Source of the DNA: Anoplolepis gracilipes
Lineage: Eukaryota > Arthropoda > Insecta > Hymenoptera > Formicidae
Assembly (NCBI RefSeq): GCF_047496725.1
Contig: NC_132981.1
Location: 10,714,501-10,778,500 of the forward strand
Reading direction: 5' to 3'
DNA: 64,000 bases
The notes under the pieces are model-generated. The model was not told the origin of the DNA, did no database searches, and saw only the letters and a list, made by a program, of their open reading frames with translations. The translations under genes and the position numbers were made by a program. This document shows positions 22,985 to 37,000 of the stretch, in pieces; the first letter of the stretch is position 1, and every line of letters starts with the position of its first letter.

Positions 22985-24897
22985 CAGAAATAAATACTAG
23001 ATGCATTTGTATATAATCGATCCGTCGCTTTGGAACAACTTGTTTCGATTCTTATGTCACGCTCGATTTGCTGTATTTTGTTTTATAAGCCATATATACA
23101 TCGATGTATATAGTTTTACGATCTGCTTTCTCTCTACTCCAGGCAATAACCAATAACTATAGTGTCAAATACAATTCGATGCAGCTATCGAAAATGTAAA
23201 GTGAGAGGAAAATAGTTTCTATATTTTATTACAATCGCTGGAAATATGTACAAATATATTACAAATTATTAATATCTTTGAAAAATATTATATATCTTTT
23301 TACAACTATTGTAAACTTTTTTCAAGAAGTAGGATTAGTTTTAAAAATAGTCAGAGATAGAATTTAAAAAAAGAAAATAGTACAAAATTATATTTGAAAA
23401 AATTGAGATAATATATATTTGAAAAAATTGACATTTTTCATGTCTCAATAATATTTTCTTTGCTTTAGCGTATATAATACAATACGTACATTCACTGTCC
23501 GATAGAAACAATTCACGAAATTTTATAAATTTTTATAATCAAATGCAAATTGATAATAGCTATAAAGATTTATATTATACGTATATAGTGTCGCGTAAGT
23601 ATTAATTGAAAATATTTTATTTTGATATTAATTTAGGCAAACGATTATTTTCATTCACATCTATGTGTCATTGCAATCATTCGATTTTATATTTGCATTA
23701 TAAATTTAATTTTTTTAAATTAATTAAATTTAATTTTCTCTACAATTTACAACTATTATATTTGAGAAATATCTTAAGAAAGAGAGAAGACATGACAATT
23801 CTAAACATAATTATTTCTATAGTAGGATTATGTAGTTGTAGCTTCTTAAAGCGGTTTAATCCAGCTTCGTCCATAAGCTGAAACTATACTCATAAGCTTG
23901 AGAAAGTTTCAACTGCCATACGCACAATATCATTCGCCTTTATACTTTGAGCCTTAACAACTTTTGTCAGAACAAAAGCAATGTGGTGTGCAAATTTATT
24001 CTATCTTCCGATATGTATCAGCAATTTAATTGCAAGCTCTTTATCTCTATTACAATTTCGAATATTATCACTGACAATAAATAACACTAATACTAATTTA
24101 CTTAAATATCTTACACAAGTATTATATGACGATGTGCAAAAGAAATAATAATGTATGTATGCATAAATAAATTAAGATTAATCGAGTCGATATTTATTCG
24201 AAATATTCATTAAATTAAGTAAAATTAAAAATTTTACGTCCCAAGGCCGCCTTATACATATATGTATACATGTGATATTTCCGTTTGAGAGATGTTTCTA
24301 TAAATGGGTCAAAATGACTCCTAAGGGAGTAGTTATATTACGACAAGTATTACCTACATGATATTCTCTAGAGAACTTTGTGTCGCTTCTGTATTAACTT
24401 TGCTTCGACTTGTGCAACGTTCCAGAAATATCAGGAAAAGCATTTCTAACTGCTTTAATGAACTCTTCAAATTATAGCCTCTTAAAGATTGCCACTTCCA
24501 AAGATATTGCGCGGTTGGTTGAAAATACAGAAATTTCATTACATACATTTTTTGCACCTCTCATTTTAGCTACTTTTTGAAGTTACAATTTATTTACAGA
24601 AATTTTTTTTTTATACTGAAGATTAAAACGCATGAAATAGGAAATATTTTTAAAGGATAAATATTTATATAAATAAAAATTTAAATATTAATCCAACGCG
24701 AAAAAAAATTTTAGATCAAGTTTTGTAAAATTTGTGAAAATTATGAAGAACATAATATTCATATAAAAATTATGACAAAACCAACATCATATATTATATC
24801 TGATTTTCATCTCTATAATATTTGCTCGCGCCTTCATAATAGTGATGCCAAAAATGTCATTCACCTTTCATATCATCTATCACGCGTTCAAACTAAA
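22984..24897. other. A+T-rich stretch
   Basis: A small duplication of TATTTGAAAAAATTGA occurs near 23390-23430. At 24306-24330 the word GGGTCAAAATGACTCC precedes a short palindrome and resembles some transposon ends, but no partner was found. Broken minus-strand frames at 24310-24570 could be a decayed element. Confidence 0.4.
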
Positions 24898-25658
24898 GAA
24901 TAAAAGAAATTCGATAAAAACACGACTTCATACATTGTTTGGAATACGTCTTTATAAGTTATATTTTCTTACACGAAAAAAAATAATTATAAAACAAAAT
25001 AAAAGTTAAATTATAACAACAGAAATTTTAATAACCGAGATTTTTACACACTGTTAAGAAAAAAGAGATTTTAGAAAGAGACATTAAAACTTTTAAATAA
25101 AATATGTATGTATAATTTGAATATACGAAAATATTATAAAAGATTCGTATTATAACAGAAATATAAGAATAAAAGAAATTCGATAAAAACACGTCTTCAT
25201 ACATTGTTTGGAATACGTCTTTCTAAGTTATATTTCCTTACATAAAAAAATTATAAAACAAAATAGAAGTTAAATTATAACAACAGAAATTCCAATAACA
25301 GATATTTTTATGCACTATTAAGAAAAAAGAGACATTAAAACTTTTAAATAAAATATGTATGTATAATTTGGATATACGAAAATATATATATTATAAAGAT
25401 TCGTATTATAACAAATATAAGAATAAAAGAAATACGACCAAAATACATCTTTATACATTGTTTGGAATACGTCTTTACAAGTTATATTTTCTTACACTAA
25501 AAATAATAATTATAAAACAAAACAGAAGTTAAATTATAATGACAGAGATTTTATACACTGTTAAGAAAAAAGAGACATTAAAACTTTTAATTAAAATATA
25601 TATGTATAATTTGGATATATGAAAAAATATATTATAAAGGATTCGTATTATAACAGAG
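24898..25658. repeat. Tandem repeat, three units of about 240-270 bp
   Basis: Units begin at 24898, 25167 and 25421, each with GAATAAAAGAAATWCGAYMA followed by a conserved TTTGGAATACGTCTTT block, TTAAATTATAAYRACAG, and a late AAATATRTATGTATAATTTG. Periods are 269 and 254 bp; the third copy is the shortest. A+T-rich, no open frame. Older than a very recent array because the units differ by indels and substitutions. Confidence 0.88.
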
Positions 25659-26330
25659 AGGAATTTTTTACATAAAAGAAAGAGAGAGAGAGAGATAAGA
25701 GAACACTTGTAGAAACAATCGTCATTTTTAGATCGTATATAATTCGATAAAATTTACCGAATGAGACATCGAACAGTAATCTCCGGTCGGGACCGCGTCG
25801 CGATGTAATCTTGCACGTGTGGTTTCGGCCGGCGGCGTCTGCTTGCAAATTACACCGGTCACCCGAAGTGTCCGAGTTTGCTCGTCCGAACTTCCGCGTA
25901 CATGTGCTCGTGCTGCGTATACGTGCATCGCTCTTTTCGCGATCTCCACACCCTTACCCCACGGGAAAAGACACCCGTCCCGCGTTTGCGGGGATGCCCG
26001 ACGACGGTGTTAGTTCCATCTCGCAATTTCCTACACACAACTTCCACAGTTCGTTCCAACTTCCGGGACACTTATAATTGGTTTCCTGATACCGCGGTGC
26101 CGAGAGAATGAGAGAGTACGAGATGTGCAGATTACGGACAGGAAAAGAGACAAATTGTACGCGCGTGCGCGCATACCTGTGGGTAATGGAAGCTTGACAA
26201 GCAAAATCTTACGTATATGCCCTAACTCTGGCTCACGTAAAGCGTCTGCAAGGGCTTTTGAAGAATTTTACATCGAAAAAAATGAAATAAAATTTTCTTT
26301 ACACAAAGTACATTTTACCTCTATAAATTA
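25659..26330. other. C+G-rich patch with overlapping frames
   Basis: A GA run lies at 25678-25696. From 25760 to 26230 the sequence is CpG-rich, and up to five overlapping 64-88 codon frames on both strands cancel each other as evidence. No protein family is recognised. May be regulatory or an untranslated exon. Confidence 0.3.
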
Positions 26331-28239
26331 AGAAAATTTGCAATTTTAATTTATTAAATTACTATTATTTTAATTAATTAATTAATTGATTGATTTTATT
26401 AATTAATTTTGTTATATATATAGAAGTATATGCAATTATGTTCAATTTATATATCATCTTATGCTATTTTTTCTTATGCAGTTTTATTTTACAACGTTTA
26501 TCGATTTATAATTCGTATTGCCTGTAGCTTGGCTGTTACAATGAAACGTGGCATTAACAATGAAATAAAATATATAAATTTTTTTGTCTACAAATGTAAT
26601 GCTTAAATTGATATTTGTTATTTTTATAATAATTTAAATATTTGGGCGCAAACACATATAATATTGATATAATATTAATAAATTTATTTACTTTGATTTT
26701 TAGCAATGATGTATATTCTATTGTTGTGTATTTAAATCATAAATCTGGATTTTACACCAAATGCGCAGCAGAATGACAGGAAGAAAATATGGTGAAATTT
26801 TGAAATCAATGATCTGACATTGTTGATCTTCTATAATACATTATGATTAAATACGGATCTTTCATCAGTGTAATACATCAATTTTTCAAATTTATATGAC
26901 AAGTTGCGTCAAATTTCTTTTTCATTAATGTAAAAAAGACACCTTTATTAGTTTTAAAAAGTATCTTATTAACGGTGATAATAAAAGCAGCAAAGTTTTA
27001 TGAAATATAATAAAATTTCTAACAACCCAGTAATGAGAATATATAAATTCTTTTTAATAACCTGACTTCAAATAACAGACATAACTGCATGATATTGCAG
27101 GTAAAACATGATTGAATTATTACTTGGAACATATAGTCATTAATGTATATGCCAATAAAAACGTGTATTATTATGCAAATTTTAATTGAAACTACTTGAA
27201 AAATTTAATAACAATTTTATAGTATCAAAATACAACACGAGTTAGAAAATGCATGTTTATCGATTATTTAAGTTTAACGCCCATAATTAACACTCATAGT
27301 GTAGTGGCGTATGACGGTCAACCTTCTACATCAATCTGTCTCGAAATCATCTCAGTAAGATCGAAATGTAGTTTGCGGTGAAGGAAACAGTGAGTTGGAG
27401 ATCAAAAGCGATAGAACGGGAGGTTGATTCTCTATTTGTTTTATGAAGTAATATCATCATTTTCAATAAGCTTTCACGTTATATAGGCTCTATATTCAAT
27501 GTGTATAAACTCATTGTCAGTTAAACAATGATCATGAATCCAGGCAAGTATATATAGGCGCTATATGTATCGCGGGCAATCGAAACAGAATACTGTGGAT
27601 TATCGCATAAACTATCAAGTGACTGAAGTCACAATCGGAAACTTTGCGGCAGTTTCGAATAGAGGTGTCGGATTAATAGTCCGAGAAACACTACGCTACG
27701 ATTGAATTCGATTGAATTGATTGCATTTGCTCTAAACTGTCGCAAGAAGTAAATTGCATGTCGCACGATTGTCCTCTTCAGCCTCCTCAAGTTTCTTCGC
27801 ATTCCACAACGTTCCCCGTTACGATCCTTGTATAACCGTATAGTTAAGTCTTTCGATTGCTATAGAGAACGGAATGTTTCGTCTTTCCCTTTGAGAAGGC
27901 GACATTTAATCATTTCACCGGCACTAGGTAGATTGATAAATCAATAAAGTCGCAAAGTCAATACATTGTTAGCAGTGTTTGATAGCCATGCAAATGCGAC
28001 ACGAAGAGAGCTTTGGAGCAAAATTTTGAAGCGTCATCTTGTGTTTACGAACACTGAGTTTTCTTGGAAGCAGAGGAAGCGCATAAACTACAGTAAAAAC
28101 CTATAAGTAAAATATGTACGCGAGAGGAAAAACGCAGGTAATTTATATCTTTGAAAAACTCCATTAAACTCTATTTGAAGACACGCGAGAAAAATAATAT
28201 TATATAAAAGGAAAGAAGAAAATATATAATAATTTGTTT
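26331..28239. other. A+T-rich then moderately complex stretch
   Basis: TTAA/AATT words dominate at 26340-26420. From 27290 to 28130 complexity rises; a donor-like CAG|GTAATT at about 28131 follows a short frame beginning MYARGKTQ. No gene is called. Confidence 0.4.
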
Positions 28240-28329
28240 GATGTTTAATATTCTCTCAATCTTGTATATCTTAATAATTTATTAGATGTTTAATATTCTT
28301 TCAATCTTGTATTTCTTAATATTATTTTT
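28240..28329. repeat. 45-bp tandem duplication
   Basis: Two head-to-tail copies starting GATGTTTAATATTCTYTCAA at 28240 and 28285, with only a few differences. Confidence 0.88.
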
Positions 28330-28356
28330 GAACGTCATGCATGACAAAGTAAACCA

Positions 28357-28378
28357 TTTTTTTTTTTTTTTTTTTTTT
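28357..28378. repeat. Poly-T run
   Basis: Twenty-two T residues. No adjoining retroposon body identified. Confidence 0.95.
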
Positions 28379-28864
28379 CGCAATCTTCGAGATATCTTTG
28401 CGTGTTTTGCGAGACTTTTCGCCGTAATTCCCGACGTAAATTGCACGTTAATAGTCAGTGCCGCTGTTAGACGTTGATAAGACAATATAAGATTTCCATT
28501 CTCATCTTGCCGTCTCTCACCTTGTTTTGTCGCTCGTTTATATCCCCAGCATCTATCTTTTCTGAGCCCGGTCGACATTTCCCATCAGTGCTACTTCCGG
28601 AGGAAGCCGGTGGAAGTACCTCGTCGGCGACGAAAACGACATGCACGTCACGGTGCAGTTAATCGACCACATCCTGCGATTGTCGGCAAGACAATTTTCG
28701 CTTCCACCTACGAACAGAGCGGCGCGGCGAAGCCGCAATGTCGTCTCGTTTGTAATAGCGGTACCGTTGTATGTAATGAGACTCGTCTCGACGTCGCGTC
28801 GCGTCGGTCGATGGATGATGAAAGCTAACCCGTTATTTTTAAACGGATAGCAACGTCTCTGCAT
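28379..28864. other. C+G-rich, CpG-dense island
   Basis: Overlapping open frames on both strands, none recognised. It encloses the minus-strand first-exon candidate at 28521-28578, for which it could serve as promoter or leader. Confidence 0.3.
28521..28578 (-). CDS. Candidate first coding exon
   Basis: On the minus strand ATG at 28578-28576 (context GGAAATGT) opens 19 codons beginning MSTGLRKDRCWGYKRATK and ends at a strong donor (AAG|GTGAGA) at 28520-28519, leaving one base over. It lies inside a CpG-rich island, as many insect first exons do. No downstream exon with matching phase was established, and the frame also reads through the donor for 98 codons in all. Confidence 0.15.
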
Positions 28865-29448
28865 TTCAACTTTGCTTTGTTATAAAACCAATAGCATATT
28901 TGTTATCAAGTAACGTTTCAATCTCATCGCAAATCTGTATCAATACCCAGGAATCGAGAAAACAATCAATGTTACGTCGCGGTTAGGAAGAGATAAAGAA
29001 AGAGATATGTATTACGTATACGAATGGACATGACATTTCCTTCCTTGGATTCTAAAGTAAGAAAATCATATCAACTGTCCCAGTTTCGAGATATCCATAT
29101 CCTGCGTGTTTTTAAAAGATTTGGTCAGACCTGAGGTAAAACTTCAAGGAGGAAATAAATTTATATAGACGTACGCGCGCGCAAATGTTTTCTATTCGAG
29201 TTACAACGCTCGTTTCTTTGAAATGTAATATATACGTTACAAGTTATATGTCACACAACATATAGTGACTATGTGAAAGAATGAGGTCAATATAATATGC
29301 TTATATAGAGAAAGCGAACAAACAAAATTTCCGCTTATGCTATTCAAGGAGACCACTTGGAATAGTTTCTCTGATGCGCAAACAGAAAGTTTGGAAGTGC
29401 TATAACTCGAATAGTGCATAAGTATTTCCGGAACCAAGTCTATATCAA
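28865..29448. other. Mixed stretch, nothing seen
   Basis: A 66-codon minus frame at 29237-29437 has no recognisable feature. Confidence 0.5.
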
Positions 29449-29472
29449 TTTTTTTTTTTTTTTTTTTTTTTT
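29449..29472. repeat. Poly-T run
   Basis: Twenty-four T residues. Confidence 0.95.
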
Positions 29473-30806
29473 CATTTTAAAAGTTATGATGCCAAAGTTT
29501 GATTAAAATCTCCCAGAAGAATTAATTGCATAGAAAAAAATAAAAACAAAATAGTATCACGCGCGTACTTATTTAAATATTTATATTAATATAAATATAT
29601 TTTTATTTCTTTTTCTTTAATTTTTTATTTATCAAATATACTCACTATTATTAGTTTATTTTATTACAAGCGCAGAGAGAGTTGTTCAAATAAATATTAT
29701 ATACTTTTCCAGTGGAAAGATTTTGTCGAAAAAATCTTGATTATCATAAATTCTGAAAATTTTCCAGTTTTCTAGGTATAATCATCGTTTACAATATTGT
29801 ATTATATTATTTTCGATTATTTTATTAATGAAAAAGAAAATAACTGATTCTACAACTAAGAATATCTCTGTTTTATATCATACTAATTTCATATCATATT
29901 CCATCGACTAATTTATATATTATATATGTAAATATATATTATATTATATGTTATACTATATATATATATATAACTATATTGTACTAACAATAAGCATTCT
30001 GTTGTTGTTGCATAAACTGCGCAAATTGAATTTGAAGCTCGAAACTGCATCTGTAACCATTTTGAGATCTATAAACGATTCAATATCGATCGGTATGAAC
30101 CATGAGGTTCCATTGGGTTCGAGTATGAACCACTGGACTTTGCTGACGCACTTAATTAGGCGTTGATTAACGGATGTCCATGGTACCAAGGGGTAGCAGA
30201 GCCGGCAGGTGTATAGATGCAATTGGTGGGTCCGGCAACAGGAGAGATCGCAGAGATTGCTTGATCGGATTAGTGTGTTCGCTAAACCGACTAGTCTCTA
30301 TCGATCGACAAACGATTAATTTCCGTTTAGATGATGGTCTCAGGTGCACAAGTACTCGTTATGGTACCAAATATTCACTATCTGTCGTTGTCCGTTTGTC
30401 AGTGGACACTAAGTATCATTTATTTGACAACGCGAGCTTCCATACGTATAACATGATACACCTTCCTGTTTGATTTATTCCTACAATAAGGAAAATTGTA
30501 CACTACATCGAATTGGATTGAATCGATAATCGTTATTAAATTGCGAATTGATAAGTTTAAGATTCGAAAGGAGATTTTTTTATAATAAATGACACGACAT
30601 AGTAAATATAAAGACTTTAGTATTTTGATGAAATATTAAACCGAGAATATTTGGCAAAATAACAAAACAGTTCGAAAAGGACAAAAGAATGGCAGTTATT
30701 ATTGCTGTTGATCTCAAAGGATTAAAATATAATCTTTCACGAAAATATTGTTCGAACGTGCCCGTACGGAATTTCATAAAAATTCCGTCCTTTTGATTCT
30801 TTTCAG
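29473..30806. other. A+T-rich then mixed stretch
   Basis: A+T-rich to about 30000 with a TA run near 29960-29973. Between 30030 and 30450 several 60-99 codon frames overlap on both strands; none is recognisable. Confidence 0.45.
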
Positions 30807-30896
30807 CACAAACTGTATGTATATATGTATAGCCCGAAAATAATATCTTACTTGTACTCGACTGATCAAAAGACGGATCTTGGTAGCATAATCTAA
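30807..30896 (+). CDS. Weak candidate terminal exon
   Basis: A strong acceptor (TTGATTCTTTTCAG) ends at 30806. The immediate frame is open for 29 codons, ending YLYSTDQKTDLGSII, to TAA at 30894-30896. No donor, partner exon or family was found. Openness over 29 codons is not rare by chance. Confidence 0.12.
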   Translation, partial: HKLYVYMYSPKIISYLYSTDQKTDLGSII

Positions 30897-31147
30897 AAAA
30901 GCATGCAACTAAAGGGAACTAAAGAGAAATATGCAGTGAGAAAGAAGGATAAGTATCAAAGAGAATGATAAAATTGCTGAAACGCAGATCGAAAGTGGAT
31001 CCCATGCGGATTCCATTCTTCTGAAGGGTATAAAGACCCCTGTTTGAACGGGAGCGAATGGAATATGTATTTATACATATCGGAAATATTTAGTTCTGAT
31101 ATGTATGCGCTTTATAATACTCGGTATTTAAATACTTTCAACCAGTT

Positions 31148-31149
<2 letters not shown>
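30897..31149. other. Mixed stretch, nothing seen
   Basis: No open frame or repeat of note. Confidence 0.5.

Positions 31150-31204
<55 letters not shown>
31150..31204. repeat. (CA)n(TA)n compound microsatellite
   Basis: CATA units, then a CA run to 31180, then TA to 31204. Same arrangement as at 22915-22983. Confidence 0.95.
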
Positions 31205-32530
31205 GCAGTTTTTATATTAATAAACAATGAAACGAGCTAGAGAAAATTGTAAGGATATACATATTCATATAACGATAAAAGTTATTGTTTTTAAAACTCA
31301 AAGAGCTCTGATTTGTCCTAAAATATAGTGTTTTCTAAAACTTGGCAGCGACGCAAACAAAACCGTCAGCTGTCAAAGAATTGGTTGCAAACGATAGGAG
31401 ATTAAAAATAAAAATTGATCAAAAATTGCGAGCCCTTTTTTTTTACTATGAGCGCTGCAACCGCGCTCGCAGATTGATAAACCGCTTTGATTGAAACGCG
31501 CATTTCAATCATGCGTTCGTGTCACTGGAGAATCTTGTATATCTCCATATTTTGAAACAGACAGAAAAGATAAATTTAATGTAGTCTGCGATAAAGTGTG
31601 TTTCTTATATTATTCACTTATGGTATGTACTTCTTAATGCTAATCCTAACAAGTTAATGTTGTAGTTAAGTTTAAGCGAACTTGTTCTTCCATCGCATTA
31701 TCGCAATAATCGGGCGCTTAAGTAGTTTCCATTGTTAGAGGCAACTAGTGTGGTGCTCGATCGGGACTATAGGATATTTGCATTTACGAAGCATCTCACT
31801 TAGGTACAAGTTTGCATCTCTAGTTTGTACTTGACCTGAATCGCTTACAGGCAAATAGCTGTGATTTCGCGGGAGCGCAAATCGATGTATATATTATGCA
31901 TAAACGATGTATACATTATAGATTGTATTCTGCGTGCAAGATATATTCATCTCTTTCATGATATATATTATCTTTAATTTTTTCTCAATCATTTTATTTT
32001 TTATAATAATGTATCCCTCCTATATTTTGGTTTTATTTACAAGCTTACAACGGTCAAACAATTAACTTATTCAACGTGAAATTAAATTTTTAATTATATT
32101 CTTATAACATTAATTAATTTATTACATTATTCTATTTATTAATTAACATAATTATGTTGTATAATTTACATTATTATATTAATTAATTTAATTATATTTT
32201 TATCACATTAATTTGACGACACAAGAATATTTAATATAAAAATATGTTGAATATTATTTTCTTTGTCAAAAGTTCATATATAAATCATTAAATAATCATC
32301 TCTTACCGATTTTACATGACTATCTGTTTTATAAAAAATTATGTTAAATTTATTTATATATTCGATTTATAGATATATATATATATAAGTCTTTATATCG
32401 GTATCCATAAATGAAAACACTACTAATAGAAAAATTGTCGTTTGCCATGCAAATATATAACATATATAACTCTATCGCACGTGTGGACCGCACGCGGAGC
32501 GCGTAAGAAAATTTCGACACAATCTCCTAA
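31205..32530. other. Mixed then A+T-rich stretch
   Basis: TTAATTAATT-type words cluster at 32080-32220, with two similar copies of AATTATATTYTTATMACATT. No gene seen. Confidence 0.5.
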
Positions 32531-33310
32531 CGCAAAATGAAGAAAAGCATCGTCAGTCGCAAGCTTGCGCAGCCGCGCAATCTCCGTTCAGAATTTATGA
32601 TTACCCTTCCCGACCGTGAGATGCTTTACGTGACCAGGATTTTCAATGGTCAATACCTAATGGCTGTGAAACCTCCGTCCCTTGCGTCTCACCCTTACGA
32701 TTCATCGTTCGCTGCTGGTGGTGCGCACGCGGTCATAAAGGGAGAAAACGGTCCTTCCCTTCTCTTCTCTCTTTCCATACACTCGTTTTTTACCGCGGTA
32801 AATTTGCCGAGGTTTTCCAATTTCGATACTTTCGCACTTGCATCGACGCTTTTGCCACACGTACTCGCTTCATCCTCTCTCTTGACCGCGAGATCCTCAC
32901 CGAAAATATAATACGATCGTCCGCCGAGCGCAAGGGTTGCGCCAATATCATAGAAACGGGGAGGAGATGATAGAGCGAAAGGGGGATAGAACGGAAGACA
33001 CGAAGGGATTGAAACGAGAGAAGACGGGGAGGGAGGGCGCGAGAAAAAAATTCGATACACCGTGCACCGGGCTCCGGGCTCCAGGCTCCAGGCTCCAGGC
33101 TCCGTCGACTTTCTCGCGACCGTGGATGGCGGGCTCGGGGACGAGCGGCTTTAAACCGCTTTAGAAGAGTTATTGCGATTCCTCCGTTACGATTTCACGC
33201 TACATTCGCTGCCACTTCCGCCGATTTTACCCCTTTCCCTCGTTTTCTTTTCGCGATCGCGTCTCGTCGTCTGCCTTTCGGCCTGCGGTCTCGTAAAATA
33301 TTACAGCCTC
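32531..33310. other. C+G-rich island with overlapping frames on both strands
   Basis: A 124-codon plus frame (32537-32911, begins MKKSIVSRKLAQPRNLRSEF) and a 121-codon minus frame (32695-33060) overlap in a CT/GA-skewed, CpG-rich patch. Their Ser/Leu/Phe or Pro/Ser richness reflects base skew. A minus-strand donor (AGG|GTGAGA) lies near 32691. No product is recognised and I do not choose between strands. Confidence 0.3.
33069..33103. repeat. 7-bp minisatellite, five copies
   Basis: Five units of GGGCTCC or AGGCTCC head to tail. Confidence 0.95.
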
Positions 33311-34500
33311 CTAAAAAAATTAGAAACGCATATATACTCTGTGTACATTTTATCTGTTAATGATTTAGATTGTAAGTGTGAGATAGTAAAGTAAGGTTCA
33401 TGCATTTCATGTATAAATAAATAAAATAATTTACGTTTCTCTGAGTATACGTATACTTACTTAATATCATAATCTTTTTCCAAGGCTCTCTTGTATCAAT
33501 ATTTGACAGTTAAACGACGATAGTTACGGCAACTTTTTTACACAGATAAATATTGAATGAAAGCAGCAAATTTTCAGAATAACTTTGTTTCAGCTGTCAT
33601 TATAATAGAACTTGAAGTTGTAGAACCTGAATAAGTTTTCAAGAATGTATATAATCGTATTATTTTTAAGACTTCCTTATTATAGCTACGCGCATATACT
33701 TCCTCTTTTGTTAAACTCTGTTCTGTACGGTAAAATTTCACTCGCAATCTATGAATGTCTAATTGCCACGAATTCCAAACAATTCCGAATTCCGTTCAAT
33801 TTACGATCTCTTAATTGCCGCGAGATTTACATGGTAATAGCGAATGGGAAAACGATGGATAACAATGGGGCGGTATACAAACTAAACGAGGGTATAATGT
33901 TTAAGGGTTGGCGAAAAGCGACGTGTAATAACGGATTCGACGAAAAACGCGCCCGTTGGGCGTACAATGGGAACGCCGAAGCGGGATGAAAGCAGGTCGT
34001 CGATTACAGCTCGACGTAGGGTACTTAATAATTCGAATAATGCCAACGCCGATAAATGAACCGGATGGAAATGCGAGAGGACAGTGTGTATATGCACACG
34101 GCGAGCGTGTCCACGCGGCTACGCGCTGCATGCTGGAACGAGGTAGATAGCCGGAAACTATTTCATGGCTAATGGCAGAGTTATGCACTTACGAATCATA
34201 AATTCCGTAATGGGCCACATTTGCGGCCGTTACGTACGTACCTACGTAACTCGCTACCTGGCCGCGTTCTCCGATCTGATCAACTCGCTGTCCTTTCCGA
34301 TATCTGGCATGATTAATGCGGTCGCGCCGCGGCAATCTGCGTACGCGCGTTACCACATGAGCATTTAATCCTTGGAGAGTGCTGTGAGACAATTTTGTCG
34401 TCGCGCTGGATAAAAACGTTAAATCGGAAAATAAAAGCATCGATTTACTCGGAAACAAAGCGATGCGACTTGTGTAACACATAAATAAGCGCATCAAAAT
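33311..34500. other. Mixed stretch with a C+G-richer patch
   Basis: From about 33760 to 34400 several 60-114 codon frames overlap on both strands without recognisable domains. The word ACGTACGTACCTACGTA near 34230 is self-complementary in part. No gene called. Confidence 0.4.
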
Positions 34501-37000
34501 CTAATTGTAAGTCATTCCTAATCGAATAATCAGGAATTGTCTTGAATCGCGAGGAATATTTCGAAATATAGAGGAAATGTAAGAAAAATATAACATTTAC
34601 AAACAATTTAATGATCAATTATTTTGATAAAAGAGACAAATATTTCATTGATAAAAATATAGTATTGGAAATGTTATATAAAAATATTTAAAATGTTTTT
34701 AAATACAGTAAATATGCTATCTCGTTTTATTAAACGAATTATCAAAATCAAGAAATTTCATTTTCTATATTTTGATAATCTATACTGATAGATAAAACGA
34801 AATAACTGTTAACAAGGGTAATCAATATATGTTTACAATATAGAAGAACTTACAGTTAGGCAAAAATACAATTTTACCAGTTTTACTAGCCAGCTTTTCT
34901 GCCAGATTACAGTTAAATCGAACAATTCTCGAAAATTTGTATTGTATTGTATACAGAAAAAATTGGATTGAGCCATCAGATCAATTTTGTAGATTTACAT
35001 AACAGTAAATCATGTACTACATCGTATCTTTCTATTATTGTACAATGAATAATTTTTTTTTTGTTTTATATTACTGTTGCGATTGCTAAAGTATATGAAT
35101 AAAATCGTAGATTTGATATGTTTTATAAAATGATTTGTATAATTATTTATTTTTTTATTGTCTCTATATAATACTTTTTAAATAATTTTTAAAAAATTAA
35201 GAAAGAACGTCAAAATAAAATGGACGAAAAAAATAAAAAATAATAAAAGAACAATGTAAGAATATATTATATCAGCACAGTAATTACTAATTAGCTAATT
35301 ATTTTACATCGCTTTTTTTCTGTATATATATATCAACTGCGTTTAATTATTTTTTATAATAAAGATTTTAATTGGGAGGATACTGATTAATGATACTGAT
35401 TTTAAGCTTACAATTAGTACATTTTTTATAATGTATAATTTTGTACCATATTGTCCAGCATTATCAGAAATATTAATCAAAATAATAGGAATCCTCTCAT
35501 TAATTTTTTTCTGTTAATTTCTTTTACATTCTTTTTTTTAATTATATTTTTATATGTATATTTCTAATATATTTAAATATGTACTTAATATTTCAATAAA
35601 AAAAATGTTAAACTGTTTGGTATATTTTTTTTTTATATTTTTAAGTTGTTATATAATTATAAATATTGTTTTAATCATGATTTAATAAATCAAAGATGAA
35701 TTCCAACACATTTTTGCAGAATCAACTATTGTGATCAATCAATTTTAAACGCAAAGCGTCATAAAAGCTCGTGTATTTCATACTTTTATATATTATGTAC
35801 CTAAGCAGAATTAATTCCTTGACAATCAACAAAGTCCATCAACTATGTCAATATTATAATAGAATATCTAGTGTTATATATTTAAAATATTTACAAAAGT
35901 TATTGTGCAATTTATAATTATAATATATAATATTGTCTCTCTACAAATTATTAAAATAGGTTTTTTTATAACGTCATTTGCTATTTTTATATTTAACTTA
36001 TTGTGTCGTACAAATAGCGAGATTTTGATTAGAAAGAAATATCACGAAGACACAAATGTGAAGAAAAGACGAGAAAAATCTGCCTTGTAATATGTTGCTT
36101 CTACTATAATATAGCTTGACATTTTCTATGCGTTGCCGCGCGTTGGAAACAGGCATGCATTATCATTATAATCCCTCTTTTATTTATATGCTTATATACA
36201 ATACAAACATACATACATACAGAAAAAATATATAAATTTACTGTTATACATTGGGTGCAACAACAATATTATTCACGGCATTCACACCGTTTCTTTGCAA
36301 CTTTATTACGAATATTCATGTGCGAACACGTTTTGTATTATGTCACATTTCTCATATGTAGTAAACGATGTCAAGATAAAAATGTACTTTCTGTTCTAAT
36401 ATTCTTTTTCAATCTTACGAAAAAAATTAAGCTACATATAAGAATGATTAACACGTATAATATCAAAATAGAAGCGAAAATAATTATTATTGTAATAGGT
36501 TTTTCAAGATACTTTAAAAGATTCTGTGCAAATCCAGTTTTAAACTTATAAGTTTAAATTATATTGTCGCATATCTTGAATCCTTAGGAGATCAGAAAGC
36601 ACTAGGTAGTTTAAACTCTTAGTAATTACGGCTACGTCATAAGCCGACTTGCAGTCTGTATTTATTAAGAAAAATCGAATTCAATGAATAATAATTTTAA
36701 AATGTTAGTAATATTGCAATATTTTTAAAAATTCTCGACTGAAAAATTTGTTTTGTGGTAGAGTTTTACCCGGCAGTATCTGGAAATATTAGATCTTAGA
36801 TCTTATTTTTAAAAAATGATGTAAAATATTTTCTGTATAATTCTAATGCTTGAAAAGTAAATAAACATTTAAATATTTTAAAGAAGAAAAAATATTTTAT
36901 AATTAAATAAATAATTCTATATCTTTTCTTTACGCTTAGAATACGAGTTATATAAGTTATATCTCATATAGACTAGAACTTTATCATAATAACGATAAAT
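34501..37000. other. A+T-rich desert
   Basis: 2.5 kb with stops in all frames apart from two A/T-driven frames (35905-36090, 36255-36551) that look accidental. Only small A/T palindromes and a GATACTGATT doublet near 35382-35401 are seen. Confidence 0.55.

Noticed and set aside
24306..24330. GGGTCAAAATGACTCC followed by a short palindrome, like some transposon ends
   Set aside because: No inverted partner and no target duplication found; adjacent minus-strand frames are broken and unrecognised.
28357..29472. Poly-T runs at 28357-28378 and 29449-29472 as possible retroposon tails
   Set aside because: No shared body, target duplication or Pol III promoter between or beside them.
32537..33060. 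124-codon plus and 121-codon minus frames
   Set aside because: Mutually overlapping and shaped by CT/GA strand skew; no recognised product.
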